Positions 29,839-40,900 of a stretch of DNA of 64,000 bases are shown piece after piece. Both the position numbers and the translations under genes were made by a program. The stretch spans positions 15,690,529-15,754,528 of the forward strand of contig OZ038451.1 of assembly GCA_964036195.1 (NCBI GenBank), read 5' to 3'. Under the pieces are notes generated by a model. The model was not told the DNA's origin. It saw only the letters and a list, made by a program, of their open reading frames with translations, and searched no databases. The stretch comes from Sphaerolaimus hirsutus. Lineage: Eukaryota > Nematoda > Chromadorea > Monhysterida > Sphaerolaimidae. Each line of letters starts with the position of its first letter. Position 1 is the first letter of the stretch.

Positions 29839-31956
29839 TTATTTTGAATTAGCGCGCACACGATTACCACTTCTGAGTACCATGCCATCATCTGACAGTG
29901 GCTTGTCGCCAGGCGTCACACCAGTGTCAGCTTTCTCACCAGAAACATCATGTGTCGGCAGTTCACTCTCCAAGGGGACCTCACGTACCTTGCGCAGTGC
30001 GCGACCGGTCCAAATCGCACCAGAAGCTACCGAATCCTTAACCGGAAGCAGCTTATCCAGATTAACACGAATTGCTGCCGCATCGCATTGGTCGATGCGT
30101 TTAATTTTGGCTGTCTTCCCTTTTAGCTCTAAAATGCGATAAGGACCGATGTACGGACGGGCAAGTTTATACACAGGACCAGTCACAACACCTTCTGCTA
30201 AGTACCACACACGCTGCCCTACTTCGAAAGTCAGAGGCTTACATTTCTTATCATACTGCACTTTTTGTTGTGCTTGTGCCAAATCGATCAACTCTTTGGC
30301 AATTTTCCAAGCCTCACGCGTGTACTGGACAATCCGCTCATGGTATTTTGGATGTTCGTTATACACGAGTTGCGACGTTTCCAAAAACGACGTGTCGCCC
30401 GGAAGCGGCATGTCGCGACCTGTTGCCAAAAAGTGCGGAGATTCACCAGTACTCGCATGAGGTATGGCTCTATACCAGTACAGGGCAGGGGCAAGCCACT
30501 CATCCCAGTCAGTGGGACGCAGAGTGCACATTTTAGCCAGCATGTCTAACAACGTGCGGTTGAAACGCTCTACTAATGCATTCGCTTGTGGTCGGTACAC
30601 AGTGGTCTTGCGATGATCTGTCCCCCAAAATTGTGTCAACCCATGTAAAATTGCATTGCAAAATTCCGAACCGTTGTCAGTTACAAGTACTCGTGGGACA
30701 CCATGATCTGAAACGAATTGCATAAAATGGTACGCCACTGTTTCCGCGTCTTTTAATCGAAGAGCATACGCACAAGGGTATTTCGTAAATGCATCTTGCA
30801 GAACCAATACGTACTGAAAACCGTTTTGCGACATGGGCATTTTTAGAACGTCCATATGGATACGGAAAAATGGCTCTGCCACCACTGAAATAGGAGTGAG
30901 CGGGTTGAGACGTTTACGACCCTGTCCTGTCCTAGTGGCGCACTCCAGACATTTATCCACAGCACGATGAGCATCCATGGTCAGTGTGAACCACCAAAAG
31001 TAAATTCTTAGCCACATAGACAACTTGAGACCAGCTGGGTGTCCCCAGGAATGAAATCTTTCGCAAAGTTCCGAAGTGATTTCTATTGGCACCACCAGAC
31101 ACGCACGACGACTAGCATTTCCCATGAACCACAATACATCATGCGCCACACAAAACCCAGTATAGTTGCGATCTAACCAAGTATTGAAGCGCGCGTGTTT
31201 TGTGTATTGCCTAGTGGTCAAAAATAGCTTAATGGACTGAGTATCGGGGTCGTCTTCCTGACCTTTTATAATCCGTTGCCAAAATTTTTGGGTTTCCTCA
31301 GCGACGGATTCTAGCGTAGAACCCACGATACCGTCTATCGTGAGACCTGCATCGCGAATTACATCAACATCCTTACCGGTCATGTTAAATCGTTCAATGG
31401 GGGTGGACTTAGCTTCGAAGATTGAGGGAGTGTTCGCTTTTGGTGTTCTATCCTGATTAGCTGGGTGAGGTGTATTATCCAAGGACTGAATATGGCCTAC
31501 ACCGGGCGGGGGGTGCCATTCGTAGTGAATTTCGTCAGAAATTTTCGTAATCTCAACGGCAGAATATTCAGACAAATCGGGCTCAGGTTGGTTCAACGGG
31601 TGCGCTTGCCACTTATCAGTAAAAGTGGACAGGGGGCAGATACCGGCGGGTACCTCTTCGGGGTCGAATTTACCTTGTAAATGGTCCTCAGTCCACTTAT
31701 GGAAATTAACCGACTCGGCAATACGCGACAACGCATCCGCCACACTATTCTCACTACCACGCTTAAAAATGATCTTAGGTTGGTAAGCCATTAAAAACAC
31801 ATACCACTTGTCTAAACGAGGGTTCTCAGAACGGTTTTCCAGTGCCCATGTAAGCGTACGATGATCCGTTACAATAATCACTTCTTGCTGTGTTAAATAA
31901 TGTTTCCAGTATTTCAACGACCAGACAATAGCTAAACATTCCAATTCCGTGGTATT
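29839..31956 (-). CDS. pol: Pol C-terminal part: end of RNase H and integrase
   Basis: Continues the gag-pol frame after the TAA at 31,957-31,959 for 705 codons. It opens with the second RNase H block (ELECLAIVW), then IVTDHRTLTW and the NSVADALSR end. Integrase follows, numbered from 31,944: an HHCC zinc site (HSWGH .. CLEC, about 299-333), the catalytic core with D in IHMDVLK (about 361), D in TDNGSEF (about 420) and E in LVERFNR with exact D-x35-E spacing, and a GPY/F-type module (IGPYRIL, about 599). No chromodomain or envelope was recognised after it. All integrase catalytic residues are present. Translation would depend on passing the upstream stop, or on another copy. Confidence 0.93.
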   Translation of the reverse strand, partial: NTTELECLAIVWSLKYWKHYLTQQEVIIVTDHRTLTWALENRSENPRLDKWYVFLMAYQPKIIFKRGSENSVADALSRIAESVNFHKWTEDHLQGKFDPEEVPAGICPLSTFTDKWQAHPLNQPEPDLSEYSAVEITKISDEIHYEWHPPPGVGHIQSLDNTPHPANQDRTPKANTPSIFEAKSTPIERFNMTGKDVDVIRDAGLTIDGIVGSTLESVAEETQKFWQRIIKGQEDDPDTQSIKLFLTTRQYTKHARFNTWLDRNYTGFCVAHDVLWFMGNASRRACLVVPIEITSELCERFHSWGHPAGLKLSMWLRIYFWWFTLTMDAHRAVDKCLECATRTGQGRKRLNPLTPISVVAEPFFRIHMDVLKMPMSQNGFQYVLVLQDAFTKYPCAYALRLKDAETVAYHFMQFVSDHGVPRVLVTDNGSEFCNAILHGLTQFWGTDHRKTTVYRPQANALVERFNRTLLDMLAKMCTLRPTDWDEWLAPALYWYRAIPHASTGESPHFLATGRDMPLPGDTSFLETSQLVYNEHPKYHERIVQYTREAWKIAKELIDLAQAQQKVQYDKKCKPLTFEVGQRVWYLAEGVVTGPVYKLARPYIGPYRILELKGKTAKIKRIDQCDAAAIRVNLDKLLPVKDSVASGAIWTGRALRKVREVPLESELPTHDVSGEKADTGVTPGDKPLSDDGMVLRSGNRVRANSK

Positions 31957-31959
31957 TTA
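31957..31959 (-). other. In-frame TAA splitting the pol ORF in RNase H
   Basis: The codon lies between AEKR and NTTELECLAIVW, where related RNases H have an aromatic residue. The frame is unchanged on both sides, so this is a nonsense codon and not an indel. No obvious stem-loop or CARYYA-type readthrough context follows it. Confidence 0.85.
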
Positions 31960-34900
31960 ACGTTTCTCCGCACCTTTTAATGCGCAACTACCATAGGCGA
32001 CCACGCGATGGCGGCCCGCATCGTCCATTTGACTCAAAACCGCACCCAAGCCACTGCGCGAAGCGTCCGTGTGCAAAATAAATGGGCGACCCTCTTTAGG
32101 GTAGGCTAAAATTGGGCCTTCTACTAAACGCTTCTTAAGTTCTTCGAAGGCCGCCTGACATTCGTCATCCCAAGTAGTCTTAGCACCCTGGATCTTTAAA
32201 TGCAACGGTCGTGTAATAAAGGAAAAGCCCTCAACCCAGCGACGGTAAAAGGAACACATGCCCAGGAATCGACGGATTTCCTTAGTGGTTACTGGGACTG
32301 GGTAATTTTGGATAGTGGTGATTTTTGACTGTTGCATTTCGATGCCTTCCCTCGTTAGGACGCAACCCAGAAAGTTAACGCGTTCTTTGAAAAATTCACA
32401 TTTCTTAATACCGACTTTGAGGGTGTATCGGTCGAAACGAGCAAAGACATCATCCAAAAGTGAGTACATACGTTCCTCAGTTTCGGCACAAACCAAAACG
32501 TCGTCCAGATAAAAATGCACACGGTCTGGGTCTAAGCCCGCAAGTACGTTGGCGATGAGCCGGCTAAATGAGGCTGGCGCATTAACTAGGCCAAACGGCA
32601 TAAATTTATACTGAAACAAACCGACATGGCTAGTGAATGCAGTTTTTGGAATATCCCGAGGGTCAATGCGCATCTGCAAGTAGCCAGACGCTAAATCAAG
32701 TGATGAAAAATACTGGGGATGTACAAGTCCAGCCATGTCAATCAGGTCAGCACAGTTTGGCAGTGCAAAACAATCACGCTTAGTCACCAGGTTCACACGA
32801 CGGTAATCGACGCATAATCGCAGCGCGCCATTTTTCTTACGCACCGGGACAATCGGGGATGCCCAAGGAGACACTGATGGCTCAATTATCCCTAATTTCA
32901 GCCACAGCTGCACTTGACGTTCAACTTCCTTACGTAACCCGATAGCTAATCTACGGACTTTCTGTTGGATCGGGGGGGAGTTTCCAGTTTCGATAGGGTG
33001 GTAAATTATATCGCCTGTGTCTCCCATATCAAAATCGGACAGCGAAAAGATGTGGTGGCGTTCTAATAGCCAGTCACGCAACACCTGTTGCTTTTCCAAG
33101 GGGAGGTGACTAAGTACTCCTTCGTCTAGAATTTTCCCAAGTTGATGCAATCGAGTCTCAGGGGGTGACTGGGCGGTAATTACAGGGTCCTCAGGGGGTT
33201 CTACATGCGTGGAAGCCAAGTTGGCTTCACAGAGAGCCTTACACAGAGGTGTCTGCACTGTTTGCCACCACACATCGGCAAATTCAACTGCGAGTTCGTT
33301 CATATGGAAGTCATTAGTCGGTTCAACCACTACCTCTTCGGCCCAGCCAAGAGACTGGCAGGCAAATAATACCATCTCCTTATCCGAATGATTTGCAAAG
33401 GGGACAAAGAGCTCATTCCCGTTCTCTAATGGTAGCAAGGTGTTTTCGAAATTTTCGGAAAAGTGTGCATGTGGGCTGAAAAGAACCGTGGTGAGTATCT
33501 CCTGGGGATCACCTGTCAACTCAGCGGGCACATAAGACACAGAGCGCGGTGGGCATACCCAGTTTTCCGTTGCAACAACCCCAACCGCACCGGTGCCCTT
33601 ACTTGGCGAAAAATAGGGAACCGGTGACGAAGAGCAAAGCCTATTTACATCTGTTTTCGGGGCCAAATACGGCTCTAAAAGTGATCCTACAGTGTAAATA
33701 TTGCTAGATTGAACTCGTTCAATTGCTTCTGGGATATTTTCACCTGATTTTGCAATGGCGCCTGTACGTAACCCGGTGTCTACGTAGGGGATTTCCCCTT
33801 CATAGAGCAAGCAAGGTTCATCGCCCGGGATGAGATACCGTTTATTGCTGTGCATAACCGGTCGAGTCATACAAGCGCCAGGACAAATAGGTAGGAACCA
33901 AAATTTAGCATAATCACCAATACCTATAATGCACTGAGTGCCTTCAAAGGAAATTGCGAAGTTTATGCGTCGTGTTTCCGTACCGATTGAGACTGTCAAT
34001 TGGATCGAGTACAGTAACGTATGTTTATGTCCTGTATAGCCTTTACAAACAAGGGGTTTTTCCAATTGAAAGATTCGACGGTCTAAACATTTCCCTGAAA
34101 GGCTCTCAATTTGCTCTAATAAAGACACGGGAATGGCACTTAATTCCGCGCCAGTATCAGCTAATACTAAATAGGGTCCTACACCTTGGATTACGGTGCG
34201 GTGGTAAATACTAGGTGTAATTAAATCGCGCACAGTGTGCTTTGGACGCGTCATTTTGCCACTTTGCAAGCGAGCACCCAATGGTTCGGTTACTACCACT
34301 TGTGCGGCATTACATTGGTATTCCATGCGCTTAACACCTAAATCCGGGGAGAGTTGTTCCCAATAATATTTCCTACGGTCACGACAAGTTTCTCGGCCAG
34401 CATCCGAAGTGCTGAGATCTAGGGCGGCAACTACAGACGTGTGTGTCGCGGGGTTGATAGGGCGAAACATATTAATAGAGGGTGTCCAGGTAGACGTTTG
34501 TGTTTGTACTTGCGCACCTTTTGGACTGCTCAGTACTACATGCTCCAGGTCATCAGTGCTCGCGATATCACGAATCCCAGGGGCGTAGGCTTGGGACTTT
34601 TGCGTGGTTACCGCGAGGGCTGAGGTCTGGTCAGGTTCGCAAGATTGAATGCGAATTTCCGGAATACTTAGGTGTGGAATCGAATCGCAAACATGATCGA
34701 CCTGGGGAACACCAGTCAAGGTTTTACAGAAGCTTACAGTGGGTCTCCTACCAGTCACTGAGTCGCTGAGCGCGCGTGCCGTCCCAGGGACGTAGGCCTG
34801 GCACTTTGGCGCGGCGCCCTTTGGCTCAGTGGTAGACGTGTCCACCCACTGCGTAACGCAAACGTCAAAATAACTTATTGGAGTTGAGTCAGAATGGTTA

Positions 34901-37900
34901 TAAAGTTCTGGACAGGAACCCAGAAAGTTTACACGCACGTCGTTCTCCTCTTCGGCTAAAGCGTCTGTCTCTGGTGGTACCATATCCGAGTAATCATATT
35001 GGTACTGATGCATGGTTTCCGAAGGGTATTCGTTATAATAACCTTGCAAGTCGTTAGGGTCTGCTACCCCATCAACTAAATCATCTTGCAAATCAGTATA
35101 ACCAATTTGATCGTCAGGTATGATATCATACTGTGCGTACAGTTCATTGACATTCTGCGCAGGCGTGTTTTCGGGACACTCACGCGAGAAATGGCCAGGC
35201 TTATTGCACTTAAAACACTTAAGTGGCTCACGCGGCGTTTGGGCTGGTGCAGGGCCAGATGAGGTAGGACCGGTTGCACGACGACCACACTCTTCGGTGG
35301 TATGGCCGGGCATTTTACATTTGTCGCAAAAATAGCTCTTGTAAGCATTGGGAGGCTGTCGACCGGGCTTATCAATAGCTACCACAGGTGGCCCTACATC
35401 AACTGTTGGACGCGGGGCAAAGCGCGGGCCTTGTACGGCAGGAGGTAGACGCATAGGCGGGATGTCCCGTTGCGGTCTAAACGGCATGCGCTGTGCATTG
35501 AACGGGGGTTGAGCACTAGGCTGCGCTTGTGGCGCAGGGAAAGCAAATCGCGGGTTTTGGCGCATATCCATCGGTGGTCGAAACATTGGCCGTTGGCCAG
35601 CTAGCATACCGCCACCCAACTGCTGACGGTTATCGCCCATGCGTGCACTAGACATTTGCTGCCGCAGTTGCGAGAGTTCATCGCGCATGCGCTTAAACTC
35701 AGTATCCTTAGCTGAGCGATCTTGCTCAAGCTTACGGTTTTCCAAGGACTGTTGAGCGACTTTGGCATGCTGGATCAGCTTATCGAAAGACTCAAGTGCA
35801 GCAGAGTTTAACTCCACTAATTGACGCAACTCAGAATTATGCTGACCCAAAGCGTGCAAAAATCCCTCAATCATACGCAATTCGCGCTCGCTATGATTCA
35901 CATTTTTTAACTGTGCCGATTCGGTCATCAAACGGCGTCGCACAGTGTCGATCGTATCATTGGGTTTCCAGTTCATAAGTGTGATCGCTCGGCATGTAGC
36001 TAGCACATGTTTCGCCTGACCAAAATGAGCTTTAAGAGCTGACTCCAATTTCGTAAAAGAGGTCTGGACTTCCTGTGGTTGACCATAACACAGGGTCGCT
36101 GCATCATGTTCCAACACAGCGGCCAGAGTCAAGGCCATTTCTTCGTCAGAGGCTATTTTGCAAATTTTACATTTCGCGGTGAACTGTGCTAGCCACTGGC
36201 TGACATCAACAGACGTTTTACCCGAGAACATGGGACAACCAAGCATCTTAAGCTTCTTAATACGCTTAGCCAAATCCTCATCTGAACTGGTTGTGGTGCT
36301 AGGCGGATCATTTGATACATTTGGTTGCGAAACTTGGGGCTGAGCTCGTGATTGAGCACGCCTTTGGTCTAATAGGGCTCGCATGTTAGCGTTCATAGCC
36401 TCCATCTGGTCACGCATATTAGCATATTTTTGGTCCATTTCTGACTTAAGTTGATCTAGAGCCGAAGTGGGTGCTACAGAAGAGCTAGGGTGTGCTGGTG
36501 GAACCGAGAGCCTACCGGTGTGCTGGTGTCCCGTATGATATAATCGCTGGGGCGCCTGCACAGCGGCGGGCACAGGGGGTCCACCAGCCGAATCAGGCTG
36601 CTGATAACCCTGGTGCGACAACAGAAAGTCGTATTGGTTGTCCCGCGTTCCTACATCATCCGGCTGAATCATATCTACGTTAGCATCATAGCTGCCACTA
36701 TTCGTTACCCGGACCATCTGTGAGTGAGCGTTTTGAGCGGTAGGCAACTGTAAGCGACGGCGAGAATGCTCGAAGCGATTATTTCGGTCAATTGGAAGCA
36801 TCGGAGTAGTGTGCACAGGCACCGCCCCGTATCGTCGTGCCAACTTATTGTAGTTAGCCCCAACTTGTGTGTAATCGCGACGGGCATCACTAGCCAACTT
36901 ATACAAAAAGCGGCCATTAATATGGTACTGTTCAGGTAGCGGATAGGTGTCTGTTATGCCTACCGTTTCACCATGCTTAATAGAGCGATCAAGCGTGTCA
37001 ACAAGCTTTTGCACAAGGAAGGCGCAGCGCTGAAATGCAGTGAGTAAGCTATCTGGGAACCAGCCATAACGAAACACGAGTTGAAAAATGTATTCAGACT
37101 CAAAATACGCGGCGATCAACAATTTAGAATACGCGCGCACGAGATCGGTGTTCCGTGGATCAATGATGGCCCAGGGTGTGTCCATAATACCGACTGTAGG
37201 CAGAATACGACCGACCCAAGTGGTTTTGACATCCAGCTCAGCCACTGGGCCAACAGAGAACTCCGGCCCTACAGGTTCTACCCAAGCGTGCATGGATAAG
37301 TCAGTCAGTACAATGCACGGCGGGTCAGTTTGCACTTTGATAGAAGGATCAGGCGGCCACTGATGTGTCGCCAAGCGCCGCATAGGATCGGGGCTCATTA
37401 GATGGGCTACTAAGACATTATTCCAGGCGGGGGGTAAAGTTGAAATGCTACGGTTCAACGGGGTAGTATACATTGATGGTTGGTGCGCACTCTGGTGTGG
37501 CTCGAGTACTCTCGAAGGTTGTGGTTTGGGTGTCGGAACAGGGGTTTTTCCACGCAACTGGTGTAGCCAGTCTAATCCAAAACCAATATTGTTCAGCAGA
37601 TTCTGACACACCAACCGGCATTTCTGGGGAGTACACCTGTCTGAGACCCGACCGATATGCATTACACAAAGGGCATTGTACTGCGCAAAGTCCAAATTCT
37701 CTAAGCGGCACAAGAGGTCCCGGGCAGAGTCCAGGGTATTACCAAGATGTGCCAGTAATTCTTTCCTTGTCTTACGAGCAACAGGGCCATTAACTTGGCG
37801 CTTAATCTCAGGTAGTATATCCGCAAACGCATGGTTGAGGCGAATGCCTTCAGCTATGCACCCATGAAATTGTGCCATAGCGTACCGAGCTGTTTCTGGC

Positions 37901-40900
37901 AAGGTGCCAAGCAATGGCATGTACGTGCTAAATCCGGTTCGGTGCACATCGAGGTAAACCCAGGCTTCTGTCAAACTACGCAGAGCTGCAGCGCACACTG
38001 TTTGGGATACTCCCTTATTTTCTAGGCCAAAAACACCAGCCGTTGATTTCGACTGAATCTGAGAACGAAGGGTAGTCCAATCCCTTGCTGACTGTGCAGA
38101 AACGAGCAAAACGGATTGCACAAACGCAAGTGCACACTGAACGGGGTAGGCGCGTGACTGTGGGCGCGCGGGGCCAGGGTCTGACGCTGCCAGTACTTGC
38201 TGGTTCGCTTGTCTCTGAGCCAGCGTGGACACATCCACGGGGGGCTTAGTTAGGGCATTCGCATCAGCGCAAAAGTTACTCAGTAGGGACTGTAAATCAC
38301 CCGCTAGGGAGTCAACCCGGGGTTTCAAGTGAACACTTAGAGTACGGTCAATGGAGTCTTGCAGGGATCCACGGAATGGCAACATTGCCTGTGACCACGT
38401 TCGGAGGGTCATCAGGGCCGAGGTAACATTATCCAGAGTGGTTTGCTGGGATGGGTCGGAAGATGTCACAGTGGCAAGGTCAAACAATAGCTGGTCTAAC
38501 TTATTTATCTCGGGATCAAGTTCGCTTAGAAGTTTTTCAAAGGGTTGTAACACATCCCCAATGCACTGATCTGAGGGTTTCAGGTGATCCCATAGTTTAG
38601 TAGGTTCACATGCCTGTTGCAAGGGGGAAATCATAGTGTCGATCTCTGATTGGTTATTCGTCAGTAATTCTCGATGTTGTCTTACCGGCCCAGTGGAAGG
38701 TTGGGGTTGGGGGCTATTAGTAGGGTTGGATGGTGGTGGTTTCACGGGGGTACTTAGGTCACAGACAGAGGTGGGGGGTCTACTAGGGGATTGAATACTC
38801 AGGCACGGAGAACTAGTAGCGTGAGGGAACTCTTCGTGGGGTCGTCTTAACACTGTATCCCGAGACTCGTTGACATATGACATCCCTGGCTCGGCAGTAT
38901 ATGCTGGGGTGGCTAGGTCAGACATCCGGCCCCGAGAACCCACAGAATCACCAACATCACTACACGTAACACCGTGGCGGCTAGTACTGGCCCATTGACC
39001 GACAGGGCGCGCGCGTTCCCTACCGTCTAGCTCAAAGAAGCTTTGCTGGTTAGAATTGCCGCGGCGGCGAGTAACCACACCTAAGGATGAATTATACTGC
39101 AACATATTAATATCCGCGGCGTGAACCATGTAATTATCATTGGCATCTGGCGTCGTGTGTGCTCCACTCAGTGCAGCGGGGTCAGCCATATAATCGTCAA
39201 TAATTTCAAAAGAATTGAGTGAGTCCTCAATAAACACTGTTTGAAACGATTGGGCCGCAGACAAGGTAGTGGAGCACACATGTTCCAAAACTACATCCGT
39301 GTCACAAGTAGAGTCATCTAGAGTACTAGGCTGGCTAGCTGCCAAGTCAACACTGTGCTCAAATTGGCCGTGACCCGCAATCCCAGAGGCGTCGGTCTGG
39401 CATTTTAGTGAGTCACTGTCAATTGAAGCATGCGATGACAAGCTCCATTCAGTTGAAAACTCAAAGTCATCAGAAGACCCTGATGCACCGCCATCAGCTG
39501 GCAAATACGAATACTGGCCAGCTGCCAATTCCACATCATGCTCGAATTGACATTGGTCCACAATCCCAGAGACGTAGGTCTGGCATTTTAGTGAATCACT
39601 ATCAATTGAAGCACATGATGACGAGCTTAGTACAGTTGATTGCTCAGAATCGTCAAAGGACCATGGTGCACCATCGTCAACTGACAAATATAAGTATTGA
39701 TAATCAAACGAGTCATAAGAGTAGTCAGTGGTCACGTATTTTTCACATGATTGACATAGCTCTGGCTCAACATCAAAAGTTTCGAGAGTTTTGAATTGAC
39801 AATTGACTGACGCGGGACATGAAAGGTTTTTCGGAAATTTCAAAATTCGCATCAAAAATCGCCGCCAGGGCATGGTGTATCGTAGTTTCTCAAATTTGGA
39901 AATTTGACTCTGGTGCATCATGAGTGGGGCAGTGTGCCAAGAAATCAAACGGTAATAAGCGCGTGATACACATTTCAAACGTTCAAAACGCTTACGCAAA
40001 AGCCAACATTTGTGGTTCCAGTATGTGCACGGTAGCATAGGGCTAAGCTGAAACACTACGCCCTGTACGCATGGAGGGTGGCTATGTGTGCAGTGTGAAG
40101 GGGGGGTGAAAGGGGGGTGCAACACGGTGCCGTAACCCGAGGTGGGACCTCCAATATAATAAAGTGCACCCCCAGGTACTGCAACTTCACTTCTGATCCC
40201 ATTATGGGCCAAATAGCAACACCTTGGACAATGTCCAATTCCGTCAGAACTTTCAACGATGCGCTCATGCCGTCCATCCTGCCTAATTACGCCAAAGGTA
40301 CAGCACCTAACGGGGGACTTAGTTACCTTTTGCACGTGTGGAACGACAAACGATGGCAACGCGCCAGCTAGATAATCACACAATTCCGACAATTCAACGA
40401 GCGGCATAGTGTCCACCGGACGATCAACAATTGCCCTACAAGCCCTACGCTTGCCGCGTGCGCGGGAACCCTGTCTGCCAAACTTCACCAGCTTGGTGCC
40501 TTTCGACCTAGCTACTCCGAAGGACGTAGGCTTCTGAGCTTTTCGGTCTACTTGGTTGCCACAGCTAACAAAGTCCGGTCGCGCAAATTGCAAAAGCTTG
40601 CGGCGGATAACGTGCGGCTGTAATTTCCCTCTCTTACCCACCAAATACCAAAGGTTTCTAGGCTGCACAGTTTTCCTCAGCCTTTCAGCGGTTTTCTCAA
40701 AAACACCACAAATTCCGGGCTCAATAAAAGTCGGCTCCATGATCAAGTGATCAAGCAACCACTGCTGAGAAGCATCACAAATTATCTCGCCATTGGGCAA
40801 AACAGAATCAATCACAAAATCATCGGCGCCCTGAACCTTTTCCGCATACGTAGCCCTTCGTTGAATTTGAAACACTTCCGATACGGGTTCAAAACTATCA

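Noticed and set aside
29839-30460. Envelope-like or other plus-strand ORFs near the pol end
   Set aside because: They are antisense to integrase and its C-terminal module, which are clearly coding.
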